Source: Pseudomonadota bacterium (lineage in GTDB: Bacteria; Pseudomonadota; Alphaproteobacteria; Acetobacterales; Acetobacteraceae). Taken from it: a DNA stretch of 60,903 nt. Position numbers and translations under genes: made by a program. Below, one piece after another: positions 54,266 through 60,903 of the stretch. The stretch covers positions 1 to 60,903 of the forward strand of contig JAJZCG010000004.1 of the NCBI GenBank assembly GCA_021846225.1. The letters are read 5' to 3'. Under the pieces are notes generated by a model that ran no database searches, had not been told where the DNA came from, and saw only the letters and a program-made list of their open reading frames with translations. The number at the start of each line of letters is the position of its first letter. Position 1 is the first letter of the stretch.

Positions 54266-56206
54266 ATGAAACTTAAAGAGATTTTCCGCTCAACGGGCGC
54301 CGACGTGTCAAACGTCGACGACGAAAACCGCACAATGGATCTGACCTTTTCCAGCGAAGCCCCGGTTGATCAGTATTTTGGCCGCGAAGTGCTTTCGCAC
54401 TCGCCTGGCGCGGCCGATCTGTCCACGCTGAAGAACGGCGCGCCCTTGTTGTGGAATCACGATAAGAACGACATCCGCGGCGTCGTGGAGAGCGCGCATA
54501 TTGGCAACGATAAGCGCGGCCATGCCACGGTGCGGTTCTCCAAATCCGCGAAGGGGGAAGAAGCCTTCCAGGATGCCAAGGATAAAATCATCCGGGGCGT
54601 CAGCGTTGGCTACCGCATCAAGTCCATGAAGCAATCCGGGGGCGATAAAGCCAACCCGGAATTCACGATTGATAAATGGCACCCCACGGAAATTTCACTC
54701 GCGCCCGTCCCGGCTGATAATTCGGTCGGCATTGGGCGCGCGGCGGAAGGCGGCGAACAGGATGTCGCCGTCGAACTGATCAACGAGCCTGCCCCCTCCA
54801 CAACCCGCAAGGACCCCCCGATGACCACTGAAAATGTTGCGGCGCAGGCCGTTATCGACACCGCCCGTAGCGAAGCGGCCGGCGCTGAACGTACCCGTAT
54901 CGCGACCATCACGGCGCTGGGCGAAAAGTTCGGCAAAGCCGACCTGGCGCGCAAGCTGGTTGAGGGCGGTGCATCGCTTGACGCCGCCCGCAGTCAGTTC
55001 CTGGAAGCGCTTGGCGCCCAGGAGCGCGCCATCGGCGACGTGACCGGTGCGGCCGGGTATATCGACGTCAGCGCCAAGGAGTTCAAGGCGTACTCGCTGA
55101 TCCGCGCGCTCAACGCGGCCATCACCAAAGACTGGTCGAAAGCTGGGTTCGAGCTCGAATGCTCGGCTGAAATCCAGAAGCGCGCCGGGCGCGACGGGAC
55201 CAACGGCTTTTTCCTGCCGATGAATCTCCCGGGCGACACCAGCGTCGCGAATGCACGCCGCATGCTGAACGCTGAGCGCGCCACGTCGGCGACCGCCTAC
55301 GGCGCGACCATCAACGCCGGGCAGGGCGGCGGCAACCTGGTCGCGACCAACCTGCTCGCCGGCAGCTTCATCGAGGTCCTACGCGCCAAGGCGCGCGTAA
55401 TGAGCCTCGGCGCGCGGATGCTGAGCGGCTTGGTGGGGAATGTCGCCATCCCGCGCCAGGACACCGCGACGGCCTCCTACTGGGTGAGCCCGGAAGGTAC
55501 GGACGTGACTGAGGCGGAAGCCGTGTTCGACCTGATCACGATGACGCCCCACACAATCGGCGCGCGTTCGCAGATCACCCGGCAGATGTTGATGCAGTCC
55601 ACGCCTGACATTGAAATGCTGGTGCGCGACGATCTCGCCGCCGTGCTGGGCCTGGGTATCGATCTCGCCGCGATCTCCGGGACGGGCGCAGGCGGCCAGC
55701 CGACGGGCATCCTCAACCGGGCCGGTATTGGTTCGGTCGCGATGGGCGTCAACGGCGGCCCGATCACCATTGATGCGTTGATCGCGCTGGAAACGTCGCT
55801 GATGACGCAGAATGTGGATGAGAACGACCTGAATTATTTGACCAACGCCAAACAGGTCGGCGCGCTCAAAACGCTCAAGGACGCCTCGGGCCGCTATCTG
55901 TGGACGCAGTACCCCGGCGTATTCGGCCAGCGGACGCCGACGCCCGGCGAGATCAACGGCTATCCGGTGGCGCGCTCGAATCAGGTGCCCTCCAACCTGA
56001 CCAAGGGCACCGGCACAAACCTGAGCGCGGCGATCTTCGCCAATTGGTCCGAGCTCTTCATTGGCGAGTGGGGCGTGCTGGAAATTCTGCCCAACCCGTA
56101 CGGGGCCGGCTTCAATTCCGGCTCGGTCGACATCCGCGCGCTCCAGAGCGTGGACATCAACCTGCGCCACGTGGCCAGCTTCGCGGCCATTACCGACGCC
56201 ACCTAA
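54266..56206 (+). CDS. Prohead protease fused to HK97-type major capsid protein
   Basis: A 646-aa fusion. Residues 1-175 are an S78/U35 prohead protease: the catalytic His in LLWNHDKNDIRG, the Ser in IRGVSVGYRI, and SLAPVPADNSVGIGR near its end. A linker leads to a helical delta-like scaffold region (~190-260). The HK97 capsid fold runs from about 290 (AYGATINAGQGGGNLVATNL, YWVSPEGTDVTEAEAVFD, GTGAGGQPTGILN). Self-release of the protease by cleavage is expected. Confidence 0.9.
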   Translation: MKLKEIFRSTGADVSNVDDENRTMDLTFSSEAPVDQYFGREVLSHSPGAADLSTLKNGAPLLWNHDKNDIRGVVESAHIGNDKRGHATVRFSKSAKGEEAFQDAKDKIIRGVSVGYRIKSMKQSGGDKANPEFTIDKWHPTEISLAPVPADNSVGIGRAAEGGEQDVAVELINEPAPSTTRKDPPMTTENVAAQAVIDTARSEAAGAERTRIATITALGEKFGKADLARKLVEGGASLDAARSQFLEALGAQERAIGDVTGAAGYIDVSAKEFKAYSLIRALNAAITKDWSKAGFELECSAEIQKRAGRDGTNGFFLPMNLPGDTSVANARRMLNAERATSATAYGATINAGQGGGNLVATNLLAGSFIEVLRAKARVMSLGARMLSGLVGNVAIPRQDTATASYWVSPEGTDVTEAEAVFDLITMTPHTIGARSQITRQMLMQSTPDIEMLVRDDLAAVLGLGIDLAAISGTGAGGQPTGILNRAGIGSVAMGVNGGPITIDALIALETSLMTQNVDENDLNYLTNAKQVGALKTLKDASGRYLWTQYPGVFGQRTPTPGEINGYPVARSNQVPSNLTKGTGTNLSAAIFANWSELFIGEWGVLEILPNPYGAGFNSGSVDIRALQSVDINLRHVASFAAITDAT

Positions 56207-56221
56207 CGGCGGCTGGCTACA

Positions 56222-56244
56222 GGCGGCCGGATCGTCCGGCCGCC
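56222..56244 (+). terminator. GC hairpin after the capsid gene
   Basis: GGCGGCCGGA and TCCGGCCGCC form a perfect 10-bp stem with a TCG loop, 15 bp after the stop. There is no T-run. It probably stabilises the abundant capsid message or partly terminates it. Confidence 0.5.
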
Positions 56245-56270
56245 ATCTCCTCAAATCATCAGGAGCAGTG

Positions 56271-56654
56271 ATGACCATTTTCGTAAAAATTCGCCAAGGT
56301 TTTACCGCAGTGCTCGGCGATGTGCTGCATGGCCCGGAAACCATTCTGGCCGTCACCGAAAAAGAATTCGAGGCAATCGCACATAAGGTTGAAATCCTCA
56401 CGGAGGATATCGCCGCCGATCTGCATATGACCAAAGGCCACCCGCTGGCGGTTTCGCCGGCGCTGCGCGCCTGCAATCTCGTATCGCCGCCGGCGACAGA
56501 GACGGCTGCGACCGGCGGTGCTGCTCCCACCCCGGACGCAGCCCCGGCGGCCGCCGGGGAAGTTCAGGCGGCCGCCGAAACCAAACCGGAACAGGCCGAG
56601 CCTGCCAAGGCTGAGACTGTGCCTGCCGACGGCGTGGACGAGGTGAAAGCGTGA
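56271..56654 (+). CDS. Phage structural-region hypothetical protein
   Basis: A 127-aa protein: a folded N-terminus (FVKIRQGFTAVLGDVLHGPETILAVTEKEFE) and an Ala/Pro/Glu-rich, probably disordered C-terminal half. AGGAGCAGTG precedes ATG 56271. It could be a head decoration or head-tail accessory; not assigned. Confidence 0.65.
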   Translation: MTIFVKIRQGFTAVLGDVLHGPETILAVTEKEFEAIAHKVEILTEDIAADLHMTKGHPLAVSPALRACNLVSPPATETAATGGAAPTPDAAPAAAGEVQAAAETKPEQAEPAKAETVPADGVDEVKA

Positions 56655-56857
56655 GCAAAGCCCCAACCAAGCGCGCGGCGGCTGAGAAGCCCCAGGCACC
56701 GGCCGGGGAGACCTGCGCGTTTATGGTGCGGGGCGGCTTCGTTTTGACCTTGGGGAAAAAGGCGTACCGCGCAGGAGAGATCGTTGACCTGACCGAGACC
56801 CAGGCCGTCGCGCGGCGGCATATGATCGAGCTGGCGCCGGAACAGGAGGAGACATGA
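56651..56857 (+). CDS. Small phage head-region protein
   Basis: A 68-aa protein from GTG in a GTGA overlap. The core VRGGFVLTLGKKAYRAGEIVDLTETQAVARRHMIELA resembles small SH3-like proteins found after capsid genes. The function is uncertain. Confidence 0.62.
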   Translation: MSKAPTKRAAAEKPQAPAGETCAFMVRGGFVLTLGKKAYRAGEIVDLTETQAVARRHMIELAPEQEET

Positions 56858-57135
56858 CGCTCCTCCAGGTTCCGAACTCGGTTTTTTTGCAGGACTTTGG
56901 ACAGCCTGTCGTGTGGGGCGCGTTGAGCACCATCGGCACGCTGGATATGCCGACGCAAGAGGTTTTGGGCCATACCATCCTGACCACCGATTACAGATTG
57001 ATCTACGACACCGCGACGTTGCCGGGCCTGGACGCAGGGGCCGCGATTAGTGTGGGCGGCATTGCTTATGTTGTGCGGAGCGCGCGCATGCTCAGCGACG
57101 GCGTGTTTTCTGAAGCCATCATGAGTAAAGTCTGA
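56854..57135 (+). CDS. Head-tail joining protein (FII-like)
   Basis: A 93-aa protein with a small beta-barrel look: DFGQPVVWGALSTIGTLDMP, LTTDYRLIYDTATLPGLDAGAAISVGGIAYVV. This matches lambda gpFII-type tail attachment proteins in size and position. Coupled by ATGA and TGATG-type overlaps on both sides. Confidence 0.68.
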   Translation: MTLLQVPNSVFLQDFGQPVVWGALSTIGTLDMPTQEVLGHTILTTDYRLIYDTATLPGLDAGAAISVGGIAYVVRSARMLSDGVFSEAIMSKV

Positions 57136-57554
57136 TGGCCAGCGTCCGCGAACAAATCATCGAGAAAATGGTGACGCTGCTGAATGCGGGCACCATCGGC
57201 GCGCAGGTGTATCGCAGCCGCACCGACCCGATCAGTCGCGGGCAATCACCGGCCGTGGTGATTTCACCCGTTGCTGACCAGGCGCAGCAGGTGTCGGTGC
57301 CATATCTGGATTGGTCTCTCGTTGTGCACATCGTCGTATATGTGCGCGGTGCCGCGCCCGACACCGCAGCCGACCCGATTGTCGTGGCGATCAATAAGGC
57401 GCTCCTGGCGGACATGACGCTGGGCGGTGTCGCCATGACGATTTTGCCGGTCAGCACGCATTTTGCTTTCAGCGACACGGACGCGGAACTCTGCGCCGCC
57501 ACCTGCGAATATAAAATCGAATATCGCACAAACGAAGTGGACCTGACGGTATGA
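57135..57554 (+). CDS. Tail terminator/minor tail protein (U-like)
   Basis: A 139-aa protein: REQIIEKMVTLLNAGTIGAQVYRSRTDPI and SLVVHIVVYVRGAAPDTAADPI, the alpha/beta layout of gpU/Z-type tail completion proteins. The position between FII-like and tail tube genes agrees. Confidence 0.7.
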   Translation: MASVREQIIEKMVTLLNAGTIGAQVYRSRTDPISRGQSPAVVISPVADQAQQVSVPYLDWSLVVHIVVYVRGAAPDTAADPIVVAINKALLADMTLGGVAMTILPVSTHFAFSDTDAELCAATCEYKIEYRTNEVDLTV

Positions 57555-57733
57555 CCGGTGAGTTCGACGGGCATGGCGGCACATATCTGCTCGACCCAGC
57601 GTCCGGCCAGCGCACGCTCCTACGCCGGACCACAGACGCGCCGCGCGGCGCAGAGCTGCCGACACCGCCGACGGCGCCCGACGTCCAAATTGACGCTGAA
57701 CCGATTCACGCGACCGAGAAGGAAATGCCATGA
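57551..57733 (+). CDS. 60-aa phage protein
   Basis: A small polar protein (MTGEFDGHGGTYLLDPASGQ, Pro/Ala-rich end). It is locked between tail genes by ATGA overlaps on both sides, which supports it. Unknown role. Confidence 0.55.
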   Translation: MTGEFDGHGGTYLLDPASGQRTLLRRTTDAPRGAELPTPPTAPDVQIDAEPIHATEKEMP

Positions 57734-58689
57734 GCCCCCGCATATTAACCCGCACCCGGTTTCTCCTGGCCGAGCTTGAAACAACCTACGGCGTCGACCC
57801 GGTGCCGACGCCTGCGGCGAATGCCATCCTGAGCAAGACGACCTTGCAGATCACGCCGATGGAGGCGACGCAGGTAAAGCGTGACCTCATCAGCCCCTAC
57901 CTAGGTGATCGCGGCGCGCTGCTGGCGGATACCTACGTGAAGATCGATTTTGAGATCGAGCTTTCAGGCTCCGGCACCGCAGGGACCGCGCCTGGCATGG
58001 ACGCGCTTCTCCAGGCGTGCGGCCTGGGCGCAACCATCGTAGCGGCCACCAGCGTGACATACGCCCCGGTCAGCACCTCGTTCTCGAGCGCGACGATCTA
58101 TTTTTACGGCCAGACGGATGCCGGGACGGCGGTGCTGCACAGGATCACCGGCTGCCGCGGCGATTTCCAGCTGGATATGGCGACCAAGGCGATTCCGTTC
58201 GTGAAATTCACCTTGATGGGCCTCTACAATGCGCCCACTGAAGTGGCCGCGCCAGCCGGGCTGACCTATACCAAATTCGCCAAGCCGCAGATTCCCGTCG
58301 CCGGTGTGACAACCGCCTCCATCACCGGCCTGGCCGCCGCCACGGCGTTGGAGAAATTCTCCCTTAAAGCGGGGAATAAAACAGAGTTCCGCAACCTGGT
58401 GGGCGATCAGTACATCCTTCTCTCGGACCGGAACACCAGCGGCCAGCTCGACATCGAGGCGGTGACGCCGGACGTACACAGCTTCTTCGCCGACGCGGCG
58501 CTTAACTCGACCGCCGTGATCAACATCACCCACGGCACCGTGGCGGGCAACAAGGTGGCCATCAACCTGAACGCCGCGCAGGTGCTGAACCCGAGCTACG
58601 CCGACAGCACCGGCCTACAGATGCTCCAAATCCCATACATCGCGCAGCCGGTGGCGGGCAACGATGATTTTTCGATTGTGTTTACCTGA
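57730..58689 (+). CDS. Phage tail tube protein
   Basis: A 319-aa protein beginning RILTRTRFLLAELETTYGVDPVPTPA, the common start of siphophage tail tube proteins. Beta-rich segments follow (FEIELSGSGTAGTAPGMDALLQACG and others). Its place before the tail chaperone pair confirms it. Confidence 0.87.
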   Translation: MSPRILTRTRFLLAELETTYGVDPVPTPAANAILSKTTLQITPMEATQVKRDLISPYLGDRGALLADTYVKIDFEIELSGSGTAGTAPGMDALLQACGLGATIVAATSVTYAPVSTSFSSATIYFYGQTDAGTAVLHRITGCRGDFQLDMATKAIPFVKFTLMGLYNAPTEVAAPAGLTYTKFAKPQIPVAGVTTASITGLAAATALEKFSLKAGNKTEFRNLVGDQYILLSDRNTSGQLDIEAVTPDVHSFFADAALNSTAVINITHGTVAGNKVAINLNAAQVLNPSYADSTGLQMLQIPYIAQPVAGNDDFSIVFT

Positions 58690-58706
58690 GACTTTGAGGA
58701 GCGAGC

Positions 58707-59045
58707 ATGTTTAAGATCGTCAAAACAGAGACCTATAAATGGCCGGTGACAGTGCGGCTGCCGGCCGATGGCGGCAAGTTCGACGTCTCGACGTTCGACG
58801 TTGTGTTTAAGCGCCTGAGCGCGCCGGAGGTAGCGGAGTTGCGCGTCGGCCTGTTCCGGGATGACGCCGACGCCGTGGCGGCCGCACGCGGGCTTGTGGT
58901 GGGGTGGAGTGGGGTTGAGGACAATGACGGCGAATTGCCGTTCAGCGGTTCCGCCTTGGACGGCATTTTGCACATATCCGGCGTGGCCCCAGCCATCGTT
59001 GCGGCGTTTTTCGAAAGCGTGATCGGCGCACCGAGAAAAAACTAA
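58707..59045 (+). CDS. Tail assembly chaperone, G-like (zero-frame product)
   Basis: A 112-aa protein: FKIVKTETYKWPVTVRLPADGG, FKRLSAPEVAELRVGLFRDD. It corresponds to lambda gpG. Its last codons AGA AAA AAC TAA contain the slippery heptamer A_AAA_AAC, so a fraction of ribosomes should slip -1 and make the longer G-T protein. Confidence 0.85.
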   Translation: MFKIVKTETYKWPVTVRLPADGGKFDVSTFDVVFKRLSAPEVAELRVGLFRDDADAVAAARGLVVGWSGVEDNDGELPFSGSALDGILHISGVAPAIVAAFFESVIGAPRKN

Positions 59046-59392
59046 CCGAAGCCGCCGCGCATTGGGCGCGCGGCGGCGCGTCTGACCAAAGCGACCTCGA
59101 GCGAGAACTGGATTTTTTCGGTGCGTCACAGGAAGTCAGAGATCAAATCCTGGAAAATCAGCAAAGCGCGGATTTTGAGGTGTTTGAGGAAAACTGCCAG
59201 GCGCTTGAAGTGTTTTTGCGTGTGTCAACGCAATGGCGCGTGGGTGACGGCGTAGTGCGCGGCCTCGATTATCAAGCGCTGCGGTGGGTAATCGGCATGT
59301 ATGCACCCGACGCCGAACGCGACGTTTTCGAGCGGGTGCAGACGATGGAGGCTGGGGCCTTGGATGTGCTCAACCAAAAGAAAGGGGTATGA
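58707..59392 (+). CDS. Tail assembly chaperone GT fusion by -1 frameshift
   Basis: After slipping at 59036-59042, reading continues from CTA at 59042 with LTEAAAHWARGGASDQSDLE and runs to the stop ending at 59392, adding 116 residues (228 aa in all). The T-like part includes FEENCQALEVFLRVSTQWR and LDYQALRWVIGMYAPDAE. The -1 frame has no usable ATG near its start, as expected for a frameshift product. Confidence 0.85.
59036..59042 (+). promoter_or_regulatory. Programmed -1 frameshift site
   Basis: The sequence A AAA AAC read in the zero frame is a canonical X_XXY_YYZ slippery heptamer, placed immediately before the zero-frame TAA. Confidence 0.88.
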
Positions 59393-59393
59393 T

Positions 59394-59780
59394 ATGCGCG
59401 CCTTAAAATTCAGCCTGGTATTCGCGGGGGTATTCCTGTTCGGCGCTCACGCGCGCGCGAGCCAGCTTTTCCTTAACCCGCTGCCCATTCAGGGAGCTCC
59501 CGGCACCAGCACCGGCGCCAGCGGTAGCGTCATCACCCCCAACACATTCCAGCAAGTTTTCGCCGCCAATCCAGCGCGGCTCGGCTGCATCATCCAAAAC
59601 ACCAGCACAACGGTCGAGGATGTGTTTCTCGGCGCGACCGGTTCAGCGGCAATTGGAAGCAGCCTGCAGCTCTCACCTGGCGCCGTGTTCTCCTGCAATG
59701 CTCCGGGCGTTGTCGTCACCGATGCCATCCAGATCACCAGCGCCACCGCTGGCGCGACCTTCGTGGGAGACGCACAATGA
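59394..59780 (+). CDS. Exported protein in the tail region
   Basis: A 128-aa protein with a Sec signal peptide (MRALKFSLVFAGVFLFGAHARA). The mature part has LIPxx-like small residues and one repeated beta pattern (LGCIIQNTSTTVEDVFLG, SSLQLSPGAVFSC). It is unusual for a tail-morphogenesis operon. Its stop overlaps the next gene (ATGA). Confidence 0.68.
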   Translation: MRALKFSLVFAGVFLFGAHARASQLFLNPLPIQGAPGTSTGASGSVITPNTFQQVFAANPARLGCIIQNTSTTVEDVFLGATGSAAIGSSLQLSPGAVFSCNAPGVVVTDAIQITSATAGATFVGDAQ

Positions 59781-60796
59781 TGCGTAAGCTTTTCCTCTTC
59801 GTCTTCTTAGCGGCGCTCAGCTTTGGCGGCGCTCAGGCGCAGACTGTTTATGGGCCGCCGGCAACCTATGTGTCTCCTGGCGTGCAAACGCTCCACTATT
59901 TCGCGCAGGCGGCAAGGACGGCCGCGATAGCAAACCCGCAAACGGCAAGCCCAATGCTTAGCCCGCCGACCGTTGCGGCGGGGGCTATTTGGGCGATCAG
60001 CACAGCATACGCCGTAAACGATGAGGTGGTCGTTTTTACGGGCGCTGGCGCAACAGCAAACGCTAATTTTTATATCTGCACCACGGCAGGCACGAGCGCC
60101 GCCACCGGGACTGGTCCAAGCGGCACAGGGACGGGCATAGTAGACGGCACTGTAACGTGGGCATTTGTTTCGGTGGGGCCAGGAGCGCCGTATAGTTCAG
60201 CGGGCCCCAACTCATATTTGTGGGGAAATGGCACGGGGTTAGCCGGCATAAATGGAGTCGTTAATTATCTTGGCGGCACACCGACAAACACAGTGACGGA
60301 TAACGAAAAAACGCAATCGTCGGCATTCGCGGGATCACTGAACGTTCGATTTGAGTTTCTTACGGACAGCGCAACCCCAACTGTGCGCATGTTTTCGTAC
60401 GTCGCGTCGGCCTATCGAGTTCTGGTTAACGGGCAGCCGGTGAGTGCCAATCCAGTCACCATTTCGCATTTTCCGTGGATATACATGCAGCTATCTTTCG
60501 GCTCGCAGAAGATGCGGGATGTTACCGTCGAGGCGATTGGTGGTACAGGTTGGTTCGGTGGTGTAGACGTGGCTGCCACAGAAGGGGTGTACAAGCCCCA
60601 CCACCCTAACGGCATAACCCTTGTCGGGGCTGGGGACAGTATCATGGCCGGTGTTGGGGCTACTTACATGGGGGACGGGTTTTTCCCTCGCCTATGCGAT
60701 TTTGTGGGGGCAACCAATTGCGTAGACACAGGGATTGGTGGCACCGGGTATATTATCTCGTCGCCCGCTGGAACGGCGTATGCATCCGGTGAATGA
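59777..60796 (+). CDS. Exported protein with a truncated SGNH/GDSL hydrolase domain
   Basis: A 339-aa protein with a signal peptide (MRKLFLFVFLAALSFGGAQA). The middle has a carbohydrate-binding-like beta region (IWAISTAYAVNDEVVVFTG; SLNVRFEFLTDSATPTVRMFSY). A GDSIMAG block I motif follows near residue 287, but the protein stops about 50 residues later, before blocks II-V with the catalytic Asp/His. It is therefore likely inactive or broken. Confidence 0.66.
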   Translation: MMRKLFLFVFLAALSFGGAQAQTVYGPPATYVSPGVQTLHYFAQAARTAAIANPQTASPMLSPPTVAAGAIWAISTAYAVNDEVVVFTGAGATANANFYICTTAGTSAATGTGPSGTGTGIVDGTVTWAFVSVGPGAPYSSAGPNSYLWGNGTGLAGINGVVNYLGGTPTNTVTDNEKTQSSAFAGSLNVRFEFLTDSATPTVRMFSYVASAYRVLVNGQPVSANPVTISHFPWIYMQLSFGSQKMRDVTVEAIGGTGWFGGVDVAATEGVYKPHHPNGITLVGAGDSIMAGVGATYMGDGFFPRLCDFVGATNCVDTGIGGTGYIISSPAGTAYASGE

Positions 60797-60804
60797 CGCG
60801 GGCC

Positions 60805-60903
60805 TTACTTTTTCAGGTGTCGTCGTTCTCTGATGATATCCTCCAGGTTTTCGATGCCGAAGTCGGAGAAGGCTGCGGTGCCTTTGCCATCTGGCCCATA
60901 AAC
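60805..60903 (-). CDS. Partial gene on the opposite strand
   Basis: The 3' end of a leftward gene. The last 32 codons are visible, ending AAFSDFGIENLEDIIRERRH-LKK and then TAA. It continues past the window edge. The strand is opposite to the tail operon, suggesting an accessory gene inserted in the phage. No family was recognised. Confidence 0.6.
   Translation of the reverse strand, partial: VYGPDGKGTAAFSDFGIENLEDIIRERRHLKK

Larger units (their letters stand above)
40642..60903. mobile_element. Lambda-like temperate prophage (left and central parts)
   Basis: From the tRNA-Arg 3' end to the window edge, the genes are arranged in lambda order: int and xis leftward, immunity region with CI and divergent pL/pR, early and replication genes, terminase, portal, capsid, head-tail joining and tail genes. 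The right attachment site is not included. The packaging and portal genes are lambda-type, while the capsid is HK97-type. Confidence 0.92.

Overview
The window looks like a piece of an alphaproteobacterial chromosome, most likely from the acid-tolerant Acetobacteraceae (Acidocella/Acidiphilium-type). The reasons are the high GC content, tightly packed ATGA-coupled genes, a short class I ribonucleotide reductase, a purCSQL-bolA-grx4 run, hopanoid and lipid A genes, and proteins such as DUF6134 and IalB. The genus is an inference from gene content; no rRNA is present. Nothing was searched against a database, so all family names rest on recognised motifs.

Bases 1-40,560 are ordinary core chromosome. 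In order they carry: isoprenoid synthesis (ispB) and a TrmN6-like methyltransferase; a DHA2 efflux pump; nrdA-nrdB behind possible NrdR boxes; a SixA phosphatase; citrate synthase; a K+ channel; an old yellow enzyme; a diguanylate cyclase; the purine operon purC-purS-purQ-purL followed by bolA, a monothiol glutaredoxin and a glycosyltransferase; an EAL protein that has lost most of its catalytic residues; an ABCD-type ABC transporter; an MBL hydrolase; DUF445; IalB-rlmN; a YqjI-like PadR regulator with a 36-bp near-perfect palindrome; a Kdo/lipid A operon (DUF374 acyltransferase, waaA, lpxK, lpxL-like); a TDT transporter divergent from a LysR gene; a Rieske ferredoxin; a small lipoprotein; HpnG; a 782-aa Asn/Gly/Ser/Thr-rich repeat protein; and an ACT-domain GcvR-like protein.

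At 40,565-40,641 lies tRNA-Arg(CCU). From its 3' end to the end of the window runs an incomplete lambda-like temperate prophage. The leftward arm, transcribed toward the tRNA, holds the integrase, an excisionase-like gene and a chain of small overlapping genes, several under 60 codons. The immunity region holds a BrnT/BrnA toxin-antitoxin pair, a CI-type S24 repressor and a co-transcribed lipoprotein. Two consensus promoters face outward (pL at ~43.83 kb, pR at ~45.70 kb). Each has the same CGGAC-N4-GTCCG dyad inside its -35/-10 spacer, a lambda OL/OR arrangement recoverable from sequence alone. The cI start falls about where transcription from its own -10 would begin, so the message may be leaderless.

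The rightward arm holds small regulators, a probable intrinsic terminator, a RusA-like nuclease, a replication-type protein, terminase subunits, portal, a prohead-protease/HK97-capsid fusion, head-tail and tail genes, and a tail-chaperone pair joined by a textbook A_AAA_AAC -1 frameshift site. Where a tape-measure gene would be expected, the window instead shows two exported proteins, one a truncated SGNH hydrolase, and an opposite-strand gene. The right end of the prophage is outside the window.
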